Below, piece by piece: positions 16,021-27,300 of a stretch of 64,000 bases of DNA (positions are counted from its first letter, which is position 1; every line of letters starts with the position of its first letter). A model generated the notes under the pieces. That model was not told the DNA's origin. It searched no databases and worked only from the letters and a program-made list of their open reading frames with translations. Location of the stretch: NCBI GenBank assembly GCA_963971285.1, contig OZ020256.1:5706501-5770500 (forward strand), in the 5' to 3' direction. A program made the translations under genes and the position numbers. This DNA comes from Astropecten irregularis. Lineage: Eukaryota; Echinodermata; Asteroidea; Paxillosida; Astropectinidae.

Positions 16021-16462
16021 CATTTTAAAAGTGCAATGTCTGGCGTCCTTTTTATTGTTACAGTAGCAAAAAATCACTTTCTCTTCCCCTGAAAAATACT
16101 CCAACAAGAATGTTTGCTCAAGACATAAGTTAATTCCGGTATATTTTCAGCATGTTTGAACTCTTAAAATCCTACCTTGGTGGAATTTTGGGAGACTTTC
16201 ATCTTCAACGATTCCTTATGCATAGCTGCCAACCTATCTTAAAAGAAATTGGAAATACTTCTGCTATTGGAAAAGAGGAATCACAGAGTAAACTACATAG
16301 GAAAACATGCATTTCCAAGACCGAAATTAGAATCTGTGGTCAAAAGTTGTAAAAAAGATAATTTTTACCAAATATGAGGAATGATTCCGCCAAAATAGAA
16401 ATGGTTGGCAGCTATGATGCAGTTTCCCACAAGAAACTGCCGCCCAGCCTAGAATTACTACC

Positions 16463-16622
16463 TGGGGCTGATTTCACTAACGCTTTGCGATCATTGCTAA
16501 AGCCAAAATCCATCGCTAAACGGAAAATTGCTACACAAAGTAGCCATGGATTTTCAATTTAGTGATGGATTCGGGCTTTAGTGATGGATTCGGGCTTTAG
16601 CGATGATTACGAAGCTTAAGTG
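16463..16622. mobile_element. Palindromic MITE (CGATTTCACTAACGC type), copy 2
   Basis: Starts GGGGCTGATTTCACTAACGC. An internal 20-bp unit (TTTAGTGATGGATTCGGGCT) is repeated in tandem at 16557-16598. Confidence 0.7.
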
Positions 16623-17542
16623 AAATCTCCAAATTAAAGGGAAAAAACACTGCCACAAAACTACTTTTTGATTCATCAAAATTAATGTTTATTATACTTG
16701 CTAGTGCATTATCCACATGACACAATAATCTTGCCGGGTTTTTTGTTTTTTGTTATTAATAATACAATCCTCAATCTTAGATCAACTATAAACGCTGAAG
16801 TAAATTTGTACAAGTGGAGAGAAAAAAAAAAAATTAGGAAAACAAAAACAAAAAAACGACCAATTCAATAATCCTCAGAATGCATCAACAACACAATACT
16901 TTTTTTTCTGGATATCAATAACATTACTCAAATGTTTTTAAAAGTTATATATATATAATATTTTGTTTTCAACGGATAAATGTCACTGCAGAAAACACCA
17001 AAAGGAAACGAAAAATGCCACTACGCTATTTATTAAACTGATTGAAAATAACCAGAGATCATTTGTTTTTTTTGTAATAAATTTTTTTTTACTACTGCTA
17101 TATAAAATATACATGACTTTTAAGCTATTAATCTTTATTTTTTAATTGGTTGTTATCTTCAACGTTTTTATTACTTTTGATGTCTTCTTTTCGATTTTCA
17201 TCCGTGCCATCTTTCCCAGAAATTAAAACAATTAAAATCACTTGAAAGGAATTTCAACTAGGTTTGCATTCAATTGCAAATTGTGGCTATCATATGCTGG
17301 CTATCAAGAAGCATTTGCAATTCGTTCAAATAATGTATGGTACACTGACTTAATATTGGATTACATACAGTGATCCCACATGTAATATCTAAACCATCAC
17401 AAATCCCCAGACTAATACGACACTCACTTGAGGCAAGCTACTATACATAGTACAATGCGAGGTCAGGACCCAGACATCATTAACAATGAATTAGAATAGC
17501 CAAAAAGTACCAGACCATTCCAAAAGCTAGAGGTTACAACAG

Positions 17543-17752
17543 GAGTTTACGAAATGGAGGCTCAGGCTCCATTTCGCAAATCCATTCTAAAATAACGGAT
17601 ATCAAAATAGAGGCTTTTTGCTGTGGTACGGAAGTAGATTCTTTGGTTTGAAAAGGAAAACAGAGCTTCAGCTTCAATGAAAAACCACAACCTATATTTT
17701 CAGCATATGGATGACAGAACCAGAGCCTACGTTTTGTAAAATCCCTATAGAA
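17543..17752. mobile_element. MITE with GGCTCC hexamer-repeat ends, copy
   Basis: Ends GGAGTTTACGAAATGGAGGC and GCCTACGTTTTGTAAAATCC, with the shared body AACGGATATCAAAATAGAGG, in the LARP1/AKAP17A intergenic region. Confidence 0.75.
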
Positions 17753-19789
17753 GAGCTTGCTCTGTGAATATAAACAGAACAACAGCAGTGTTATTTTGTC
17801 TGGGGAATTCAAATTGAGAATATGTAAGTGCAGAGCCTGGGTACTAGACATTATTGAAATTTTAAGTTTTAAAAGGCTTCAGTCTTGGGCATGACATCAT
17901 GGTCACCAAGACAACGAGCAGCAGCATGGCGCAATTATGCTTTAAGCTTATATCTTAAGCACTTAAGCAAGGGAAGAGCATAAGAGAAAAAAAGGGACCC
18001 ATTCATATTCGGAGATGTGGTTCTTTCGTAACAGCTTAACAGCATTATTTTTGCTCACAAAAACTCGGCAGCAAAACATTTTTAAATGCAAAGAATACCA
18101 TGTGACTTTCATTGCGCGACAGTAAAACAAGAACCATTTATATGGCATAAATTATTCGCAAAAACGTCAAAAAAGAAAATCATTGAACCTCTTTTCCGAT
18201 ATTATAAGAATTTCATACAATTAAACCACAACTTCCAATCATAAAATATAAAATAAATAAAAAAATGGGGAAAAACAATTATGTTAAAAGGGCATCTAGT
18301 ACTACATAAATATACGCTACTTTAGTTCGGAGGAAAAAAAGAAAATGTAAATATAAGCTCAAAGGGTTTAAACAGCCAACAAAAACAAAGAAGTCAGGTT
18401 TTTGATTTGGCTTCGATAAATTGCTTTTAGGAAGAAATCACAACATTGCATGTTTGCAACTCTTGGTTTGAAATCTAGCTTTAAAATGGCCGATAACGCT
18501 TTCTCCAACAGGCAGGCACTTAATACAAGGAAGAGTCATGGCCCAAGAAACAAATTCACATCCCAAAAATAACATGCAACCCAAACGAAAAACAAAACAA
18601 ACGATTTTAAACAGAATTTTTTCTTTTTTACATCATCAGCAAGAATTCCCTCAATTTCTCCTCCCATTTTTTAATCTTTTTTTGGCGTCTTCTTTTTTAA
18701 TCTTTTTTTTTTGCGTTCTTTTTTATTATTTTTTTTTTGTAAAGTTTGTCGCCTTATACATACCTTGTACATCAACAAAAAGATCACAATTTTACTGAAT
18801 TAGGGATATTTGAACTATTTTGGCGGGAAAATATTGTCTGACAAATCGTGCGCTCACACAGTCACTTCACGAATCTCCATTCCCCCATAGTGTATGGTTT
18901 TTGGTGTATAACGTGCAACATACGGATGTTCAATGTGTTGTGCTGTACTGGCGTAACTTACGCACCGTACAAATGTTGTGTAAGTTTCATGAAATGGCCA
19001 TAACTTGTGCAACCAAGGCAGAAAAATGTTGCACAAGTTAAGCAACAAAATTTTCTTGAAATCGGTTGCAGTACAGATAACATATTGAATTGCATTTCAT
19101 CCCAGGAAAAAGACTTTTCCCCTGATCTCCTAAAAAAAAAAAATTGGGAAAACATTCCTTGAGAATCCTTAACACTAAGTCTCACAATCTTTTGACCGTT
19201 CACGCCATAGTAAAAAAACAACAACATGCAATGCTTAATTACAACATTTTGTTACGGAGAAAGCAATGCCTGTTTTACATGCAATTTGATTGAGGCAAAG
19301 AAACTTGAACATGAATTTGAATAAGTATTTTCTTACTTCCTTTTTTTTCAGTTTCCAGAGGTTCGTGGAATAAATAAAAAAACAGGGATTTCAATATTTG
19401 TACATCTGCAGCAAAACATGTGACAAGAATAAAAAATAAAATACCCCAAAACACAGCCAGCCTGAACATCTAGTGATTATTGATATTTAAAAGTTCTCGA
19501 CTGCCTTGCTCATTAGCTGGTTCTGTCATTAAGATATCCAAATGTCATTGATTTTACATCATGTGCATATTGTTCCATAGCTTTCTATTAAAAACACCAG
19601 AAAGCGTCTTAGCGCTCCGCACTTACGCTAAAAATAGCACCCGATCTCTGACAAACATTGCAACCATGCACGTGTGTGGGTGTGCGCGTCCATGTACACT
19701 ACGCGTGTTAGACAATGTTTGTCTGACAGCCGGGGATTTTGTGACGTCATTAGTGCGGAGCGCTATTGCTGAGCACTACACAAATTACC

Positions 19790-20090
19790 GGGGCCCAAAT
19801 TCATGGAATCCGTTACCGTTACAAAAATGCTTCGCTTACAGTTGCAGACTTTTTTCGGTTACGGTTAGCGTATTTCACGGGAGAGTTTTCTTTTTTGGTA
19901 ACGGTAAGCAAGGAATTCCTGCAGAATGCATAAGACAGCGCGTAAGCAGAAAATAGTCACGTTTTTTTAGCCAAATTCTTCGCTAACCGAAAGTCTTGCT
20001 TACGGATTCCATGAAATAGATTTCACATGTAGCAGTGCCCTTAAGCACAAAAATAGGCTGTAACGGATTCCATGAAAGTTGGCCCGGGTA
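19790..20090. mobile_element. MITE (CATGGAATCCGTTACCGT type)
   Basis: Starts GGGGCCCAAATTCATGGAAT and ends GGATTCCATGAAAGTTGGCC. A second copy is at about 31434-31640 (CAATTTCATGGAGTCAGTTA). Confidence 0.65.
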
Positions 20091-20898
20091 AACGGATTGG
20101 GGACAAGCATGATAAGGGTCGCACTGTTGATCGGATCTTCGTGCAAAAAATTAGCAAGACTACGTCTATTTTCGTTTTAATTCTGCTTGGCGACGAACAC
20201 TTGGTAAATGTGTGTATAGCATGAGCTACGTATGGACACCGACATAGCATACAGTGGCTTCATTTGAATACAACGCTCTCTATAAACCAATGAGCTATCC
20301 ATTCTCCACATACAATTTTCTGTCAGCAAAACGCATCTTATGTAATGTACAAAGCACCATTTCGGCTTTTCTTATTTTTCTTCTTTTTTTTTTATAACTT
20401 TTCCAATCTTATCCTGTTTTGCATATTTTTTTCTTTTGAAGTTAAATTTAAAGTCTCCACAAAAAAAACAACCCAAACAAAAATTTTAAAAAGTGTCAAG
20501 AAAAGTTAAACGATCACAACAGAATTAAACCCCTTTCAAACACAAGTTTTCAAACAATATACATTGTTAATAATAAAAAGTACGCTACTAACCTAGAGTG
20601 AAAAGATTATCTTTGTTTTGTTTTTTTGTCAAAAATATAATTTGTTTGTTTGTTATTCTTCTTCAGAAACAGAATTTCCGGCAACAGAAAGCTTGTAATT
20701 TGTCCTCTAATTATTTACACTGGATTCTAGGCATTCTAATATTGCATATCTTGCATCGACTACTCGCGTATACGTTAATTTTTTTTTTTTAACATAAGGC
20801 AGATGAATGAAACCGAGGGAACCAAAAAGCAGAGAAGCCAAATTTGAAAAGCAGAAAGGAATAATAATAAAAACAAAAACAGAAACAAAAACAACTTG

Positions 20899-21136
20899 GG
20901 GCCAATTCATTGCTTAAGCATCAAAATTTGCTTAAGCACCAAAAACCTCGGTACATAAAATCAAATATGCCAGCCAAAACTCCTTTTGAATGTTATGCTC
21001 AGCAAACAATGGCCGGATACCAGTCAAAAGTAGTAAATATCACGTGGAAATTTGGTTGGTAATCCTGTTAGATCAAGGAAGACTTTTCATGCTTAAGCAC
21101 ATTTTGTGCTTAAGCAGCTCTATGAAATTGGCCCCT
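20899..21136. mobile_element. MITE with GGGGCCAATT...AATTGGCCCC ends
   Basis: Ends TTGGGGCCAATTCATTGC and CTATGAAATTGGCCCC, with paired TTAAGCA-rich arms. Sister copies: 34533-34745, 55249-55490, and right-hand parts at 360-519, 29180-29382 and 96-126. Confidence 0.8.
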
Positions 21137-21659
21137 GGCAGTAACTTAAGATCGCTCTACCCCAAATCTAAAACCATTCTCCAACTAAAACAAAAGGTCC
21201 TTACCACAAAGAAATCGACCCAGCTGTCCATTTTCTGGGCCGTTTAATAACTAAACTAGTGCCATAATTTCTTCCGGACGCCATTTTTCTGTTCATATCA
21301 TCTGCCGTATCATACGCTCAAAGCAACAGTCATATTTATATATTTACAAGTAAGAATTTTGAAATTTTTGTTTTTTTAAATAAAGGTTTCGGAGATCTGC
21401 AAAATATTGAATTTAGCAATATTATGATGCAACTGCATTTCATACCTCTCTCAAATACATATAAAAAAAAATTAAAAACCAAAAACAAGAACACCCCCCC
21501 CCCAAAACAAAATTAATAAAAATAAAACAATAATGATAACAATGAAAATAAAATCCATCAGTCACATCTTAATATCTGCACTGTTCTTGTGCAACTGCAT
21601 TACAGCGAGATTATGTAATCTGTATTTTCCCCCTTTCTTTAAAATATGAAGCCACCAAT

Positions 21660-21835
21660 AGGGCTCCGCGCCCGTGACGTCACATTCAAATATTCGGACA
21701 AACAAGTCGCACATTGCCCAATTAACTTACACGTAAACGTTGTGCAAATTTGTCCGAACATCCGGGTAATTATAGCTGTCGATAAAAAGGGCGTATTCTA
21801 TAAATAGCTGGAGCGCGGAGCCCTATTGCAGCCAT
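21660..21835. repeat. Inverted repeat with GC-rich ends in AT-rich sequence
   Basis: CAATAGGGCTCCGCGC pairs with GCGCGGAGCCCTATTG. A looser relative (TAGCGCTCCGCAC with GTGCGGAGCGCTATTG) is at 19608-19770. Confidence 0.65.
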
Positions 21836-22859
21836 TTTTGCTTTATGCTATAACAAGGTATTTTTCAATAATATTCCGATGTATTTATTTTACCCGGACG
21901 TCCAGGCACTTAAAACAGTACCAATAGTTGAAAGAGGATCACGTTCAGCTGAGCGGCCAACCTCACATGACCTCTCTTGGATGGAAGTTTACAATCAAGG
22001 GGGGAGGTTTTCAAGCCCAACTGCTAATTCTTTGTGTGTTTCTGGAACAGAATACCAGGGAAAGCTTTTCATATTTGCTTCTTAGTCTGCGGGTTAACCG
22101 TTTCTTTTCCCCGTGTACCTGTTTGCCTCACACATTATCTTGATCTTGAATCATTGATCTGTACACTGGTTCCCATACCAAATACAGCATGACGTATGGA
22201 GTGAACCAGTGGTTGTATAATGATCAAGATCTTAGGTTAAGCTGCACGAAACCATGGCAACCGTGTACATGTAATATCGCCATGGAGATAAGGCACATGA
22301 CATTACAAGCTCGGACTCTGCAGCAAATCTGTGAGATCGCTCTTGAAGCCAACTGATTCTTAAAGTGGAAGGGGGGAGGTGGGCCACTTGGCGAGATTTC
22401 GACCAAATAGTGCAGGTGACTTCTGAGTCTGAACCTGACAAAGCACAAGCAAGATTTCTTGAAACGTCAGGTTTACGTCAAGTAAAGCAAACTAAAAATA
22501 TCACATCCCCAACTTCCAACAGTGCATAAATACTCAAATCATTAAATCAAGATTGGAATTGACCTTCCTATTCCAAAGTTACTCCTCATTTTGTATACTA
22601 GAAAAAAAAAGGTACATAAATTGAATACCTTAATAATAGAACAAGTCTGCAGGTTTTTTCGTTAACAGAATACAATCTAAATCAATTAAAGAAATTAAAT
22701 ATATTATATCACATTTGGAATAACTTCTTTTTTTTCAGTTTTGTTTATAATATTCCACACGGGAATAAAATTTAAATGAAATGAAGATAAAAAAAGAAAG
22801 AAAAACTTTTGGCAACTCAACTGATACCACGACGAACAAAAACGTTTCAATCTTTGAAT

Positions 22860-23039
22860 TGAAAAGTAACTAAGAAAAATTGACTGGAGAGGGATTCGAA
22901 CCGGTGACCTCCTAAATACCATACAGGCGCTCTACCAACTGAGCCATCCAGCCCTACGTGGTGTCCCTAAAAGTCAATTATCTTTGTTCATTTGGCAGTC
23001 AGAAGCCATGAAACCATGCACAAACTGTCAAACCCCATA
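22860..23039 (-). mobile_element. tRNA-derived SINE, complete copy with 14-bp target-site duplication
   Basis: A 180-bp element flanked by a perfect direct repeat TTCAATCTTTGAAT at 22846-22859 and 23040-23053. On the minus strand it has a roughly 90-bp 5' part (GTTTCATGGCTTCTGACTGC...), a tRNA-like core with A box (TGGCTCAGTTGGTAGAGCGC) and B box (GGTTCGAATCC), and a short tail ending TTACTTTTCA. The core is bracketed by an inverted repeat (GAACAAAGATAATTGACT before, AGTCAATTTTTCTTAGTT after). The long duplication indicates LINE-driven insertion. Confidence 0.85.
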
Positions 23040-24209
23040 TTCAATCTTTGAATGTTCACAAAATGACACGAGACGTAAAGATACTGATGGTGGACCGGAT
23101 ATTGCTTTAAAGTCGTTCACTCGCTACCGTCCTTTTCTGCCAAACGTCCGAAATTTCATGAACCATTGTCCTACACAAGAGGAAATCTTTGACTAAATTG
23201 TCACAAAGGATAACTTCTGATAATTTTCCAAGTATGTATTAAATAAAACAAAAAAACAATTCTAGCAGGTCGTTTTCAAGAAAAAGCATAAATATTACTG
23301 GAAAAGAAGAACCTGCGATTGTACTTTGTGTGCAAGTTTTCTTCAACTTTTCAACGACGGCCGAGTCTGCAAGTTTTGTTCTACTTGTTCTGCTTGATTC
23401 TTAAATGGTAGGCCGAAGAATATAATTAATTTTCATGGACGATTTAACATATGATGACATCATCTTTAGTATGACTACCTTGATATATTAATGTTTAGCG
23501 TCTGACCCGTACAGCCGAGTCAAAACGGTTGTTGTGAGATTGTATTTTCGGACGTCCTTCTTTAAACGAGAAGCGAACTGTGGGTATGAACAGAAACTGT
23601 TAACATATGCGGCACTCATACGCACCCATGCCTTTGATGGTTAAATAAAAAATGTAAGAAACGACCATATGACACGACGCATGCACCTTTCAAACGTTGT
23701 CCCACAGTGTGAACTGACTCAACTATAGACAAGCTTTCCAACGACGGCCAAATCTGCAATTAGAGAATTACCTTTCCTGTAAAGTTGGACTCAACTCGAG
23801 ATATAAACTCTTTGTTTGCAGGCGATGGATATATGGACTAGTGTAGTCTAGTCAACTATCCGGAACCGACCTACCGGGTATCAGTCGAGTTGGTAACCAA
23901 CAGATGCATCTCCATGTTTCACTGTGAGGCAAAGGATCGGGGAACCATCCAACTCCTATGTCGATCAGACAAGCACGTGCTCTATTCCCAACATGGGATG
24001 GCAATACTGAAGATCACAGCTGGGCAATTTGAAAGCATTTTGGGGATATTTTTTCTCTTTCAAAATTGCCAATGTCCACCTGGAACTCTGGACTTGACCT
24101 CTGACCCTGGTTGTGCTGTACAGCCCATCGTACAGCCAACTCCACATATCTGACCCCACCCTCCCCCTTCCCGTGTAACCCCACCCCTCCCCCCCCCCTT
24201 CCTTTAACC

Positions 24210-24392
24210 TCACGAGCCATCTTGCCCGCCTGTAGCGCCCTCTTGTGTCGGAGTTTTTGCAGTTGAGCCGTGGGTCCCTGAAGATTTGTCGCCGTGTTTT
24301 GGTCTCTTGTTGGCTGCGGGGGCGGCGACCGGTTCGGCTGCTTCCGCACCCCCAACAGCCCCCTCGCTTGGCAGGCTTTCACCAATCGGGGG
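24210..24392 (-). CDS. LARP1: LARP1 coding exon 19 with stop
   Basis: Sixty codons starting [20 protein letters not shown] and ending [12 protein letters not shown] before TGA at 24210-24212. It is a disordered tail, low in complexity, as in other LARP1 proteins. Acceptor AATCATCCAG. Confidence 0.88.
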   Translation of the reverse strand, partial: PPIGESLPSEGAVGGAEAAEPVAAPAANKRPKHGDKSSGTHGSTAKTPTQEGATGGQDGS

Positions 24393-27300
24393 CTGGATGA
24401 TTGTAGGAAAAGAAAAACAGACAAACAAACAAAAAAGTCAGCCAAATGAGATTTCTGAGGAAAAAAATTACGGCAAATATTTCCATTTTACGATTTTGAT
24501 GAAGCCCACAAAATCTGTTTCAGATCCTTCTTGGTTTTGAAAGTTTAAAAATCCATTTACTGAAAATGAGACTAAACTGCCAAAATTACCAATAGTACAT
24601 TCCGATGGCAAAATATACTGTCCACCATTACTGCAGTGTCCCCGACTGCCTTTTGTCCAGCAACAACAGAATTAACGCTCCGCTGCACTCTATAAAAAAT
24701 TGCAGGGTGTACGTCCCATGATTAGGGGACGTACACCCTGCAATATATAGACGTAAATTCTTTTGCTGCTGGACAAAAGACAGGCAGGGACACTGCAGTA
24801 ATGGCAGGTGTTTCCTACCTTCATGGTGGTGCCGTCGGATCGGTGTATAGTGTACCATCTTTAGTGCAAAAAAAAATTCCTAGCCCAAAATTTGACCCTG
24901 ATTTTAATTGAGGGATTGTCAGCCAGGTCAACTGAGTATGAGTTTCAGGTGGGCAAATGGATCTTTTGGTGGCCCGGCTACTGCTTGCCTATTATTATTT
25001 TCTAAAAATTTGCGATGGCCCGAAAGGCCACCTGTCCAATGGCCTCATGTGACCCAAGGAAATTTTTTCGGTCACTGGCATATCTAGGCCATCATTCAAG
25101 AGTCCTACAACCTGTTTTTTTACTTACCAGTACTCTGAAGTCTTCTAGCGTCTTGAATCTCTTCAGTGTCTCTTTCAACTCGGGGTCAATCTCCAAATTC
25201 CTCTTACGGGTGTACTTCAAGAAAGCCCAGAATTTCTCCAAACCGTATAATTGGCCTAGAAAAAAGGTAGACACAAAAAATATTTAACTAAAGTTTTAAA
25301 TTTCAAACTTTTTTAAGGCTTTGATAAAAAACATCATCATCAAAAATTTAACATTTCACGCGGACGGACGGACATCAATATTACATAGATTCGCACTGCT
25401 TCGCAGCAGCTCCCTAAAAATTACGTTGTCCTCACCGTTTGCGTAATCGTTCTTGGTCTCCTGCATGAAGTCCTTGAACAGGTCTAGTCTGAATTTCTTC
25501 TCCAGCCCGTAGCTGTACAGACGGAAGAGGCACTCCAGGCCGTAGCGGTAGCCGTGCTTGCTGTCCTCCACCGACAGGTTACGGAACTCCTCGTACATCT
25601 TGCGGTTGAAGTTGGTGCGCAGGAAGAAGGACCAGAATCGGAACAGCGTGTTCATCTCCTGCGACTTGCCAATGCCCAGCTTCTTGCGATCTGAAGGCAG
25701 GTAGTGGGGGGAAGGGGTAAAGAAAACAATCAAACATGGGCGGTAGAATCAGCAGCCAATTTCACGAAATGTTGCGTAACTTTCGCAACGTACAAATATT
25801 GCCCAAGTTTCGTGAAACGGCCATAACTTGTGTAACCAAGGCAGGAAAATGTTGCATAAGTTATGCAACAAAATGTTGCGTATGAAACATTTGAAGATTC
25901 GTGCAACTCTGACTTCACACAAAAAAGGAAATTCAAATCTTTCCAAGACTTTGTGCTGTTTTTGTTTTGTTTTTTAAGCAAAACAAGAAAATCAGCTGAT
26001 CCGAGGAAGAGAATCAGAGAATCAGACAACAATAAGCTGATTCACATCAACCTTTTGGTAAAGGCTTGAGACAAAAGCTTTTATACTTTTTCAACATTTT
26101 CCGTGCAATGCCAGTAAGGGTTAACCCTATCTGTTTATGATCTCCTACAGCAAGCACATCATCAGCACCATGATAATCTGCGCTATGGATTCCTGACCAG
26201 GACCCAACCAGACAGTAGAGAAAAGCAGGATTCTGACTTTGGTTGTTGCCCGGACTGAACACTCTCCAGTTGATGAAGAACCAGAGTGAACATGCTACAT
26301 TACCTTTCAGGCATTTCTGATGGTACTTGTGGTAGGCGTGCTGCGTGAAGTTGTTATCCTTCAACAGCTCATGCGAGGGATGCTCAAATTTGGGGATTGG
26401 CTGAGGCGTGCCGTAGCTGGTGCTCACTATGCTGCTCTCCGACGGAGACCTGTTTCGGAGGGAGAAAAAAAAACGGAAGAAGAAGTGAGTGATGCGTCAA
26501 ATGAGGAAACAAACCAAGAATGAGACAAGGTGTATGTCTCCTAGCAACCAAGACTCTCTTCAGGCTCGTCATTTCATCTCCTTTGACTTCTCTCCTTCGA
26601 GAAGACCAGCATTTTTTGTCTATGTGATAGAAGCACTCACCGTACAGCGAGCAAGCGTCTATCACATGCATGCAGATTTCCTGATTAATTATGCAAGCCA
26701 ACCCAGCACTGACCTCTCTAAGTTTTGACCAATCAGGGGGCATCTACTATCGTACCGTTTGGCAAGCGAGTCTATCACGTAAATAGCTGCTGCCGCACGG
26801 ATGTGCTAAATTGACCAATCAGCATTCTCTGTCACGATCCTGACAGAAATGTTCACAAAACAGTTCTGATTGCCTGGCGTACCGCGTTGCATAAAATTTG
26901 CATGCACGCATGTATCAGACGTTCATACGTAGTGACACGGAATGGAATGGGTGATACTCAGATTGCAATTTGGGAGGGATGGGGGGGGTTTCTCTAGGGG
27001 GACGGTTTCTGCCTTACCCCACGGATGTGTTCCTGGATCTGCTTGGATGCTCCCTGATGTCCATGATCCATCCCACATGGCTTTCCACCGGCGGATTGTC
27101 ACTGTGCTTGGTCTTGCGTTTCCTTGGCGTCTGCGGAGAGGTGACAGGAAAAACAAATTATTAAAACAAAACTAATAATAACTATGCAATGGTTTTTAGT
27201 TATTTCATGAAAATTTGCATATTCCTGAGCAAAGCCACAATTCGCAGATGATGTTTTTTGGTTCAATCAAAGTAATCGGTTAAACAGAATTTAGACGTTT

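Larger units (their letters stand above)
16021..24209 (-). other. LARP1 3'UTR and tail-to-tail intergenic sequence
   Basis: No coding exon recognised. The LARP1 stop is at 24210, so the right-hand part is its 3'UTR; candidate minus-strand AATAAA signals include 21884-21889, but the true end is unknown. The stretch holds the palindromic element at 16463-16622, a GGCTCC-type inverted-repeat copy at 17543-17752, long A/T runs (18600-18750, 20380-20480), repeats at 18942-19072, 19600-19770, 19790-20090, 20899-21136 and 21660-21835, and a tRNA-derived SINE at 22860-23039. Confidence 0.5.
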
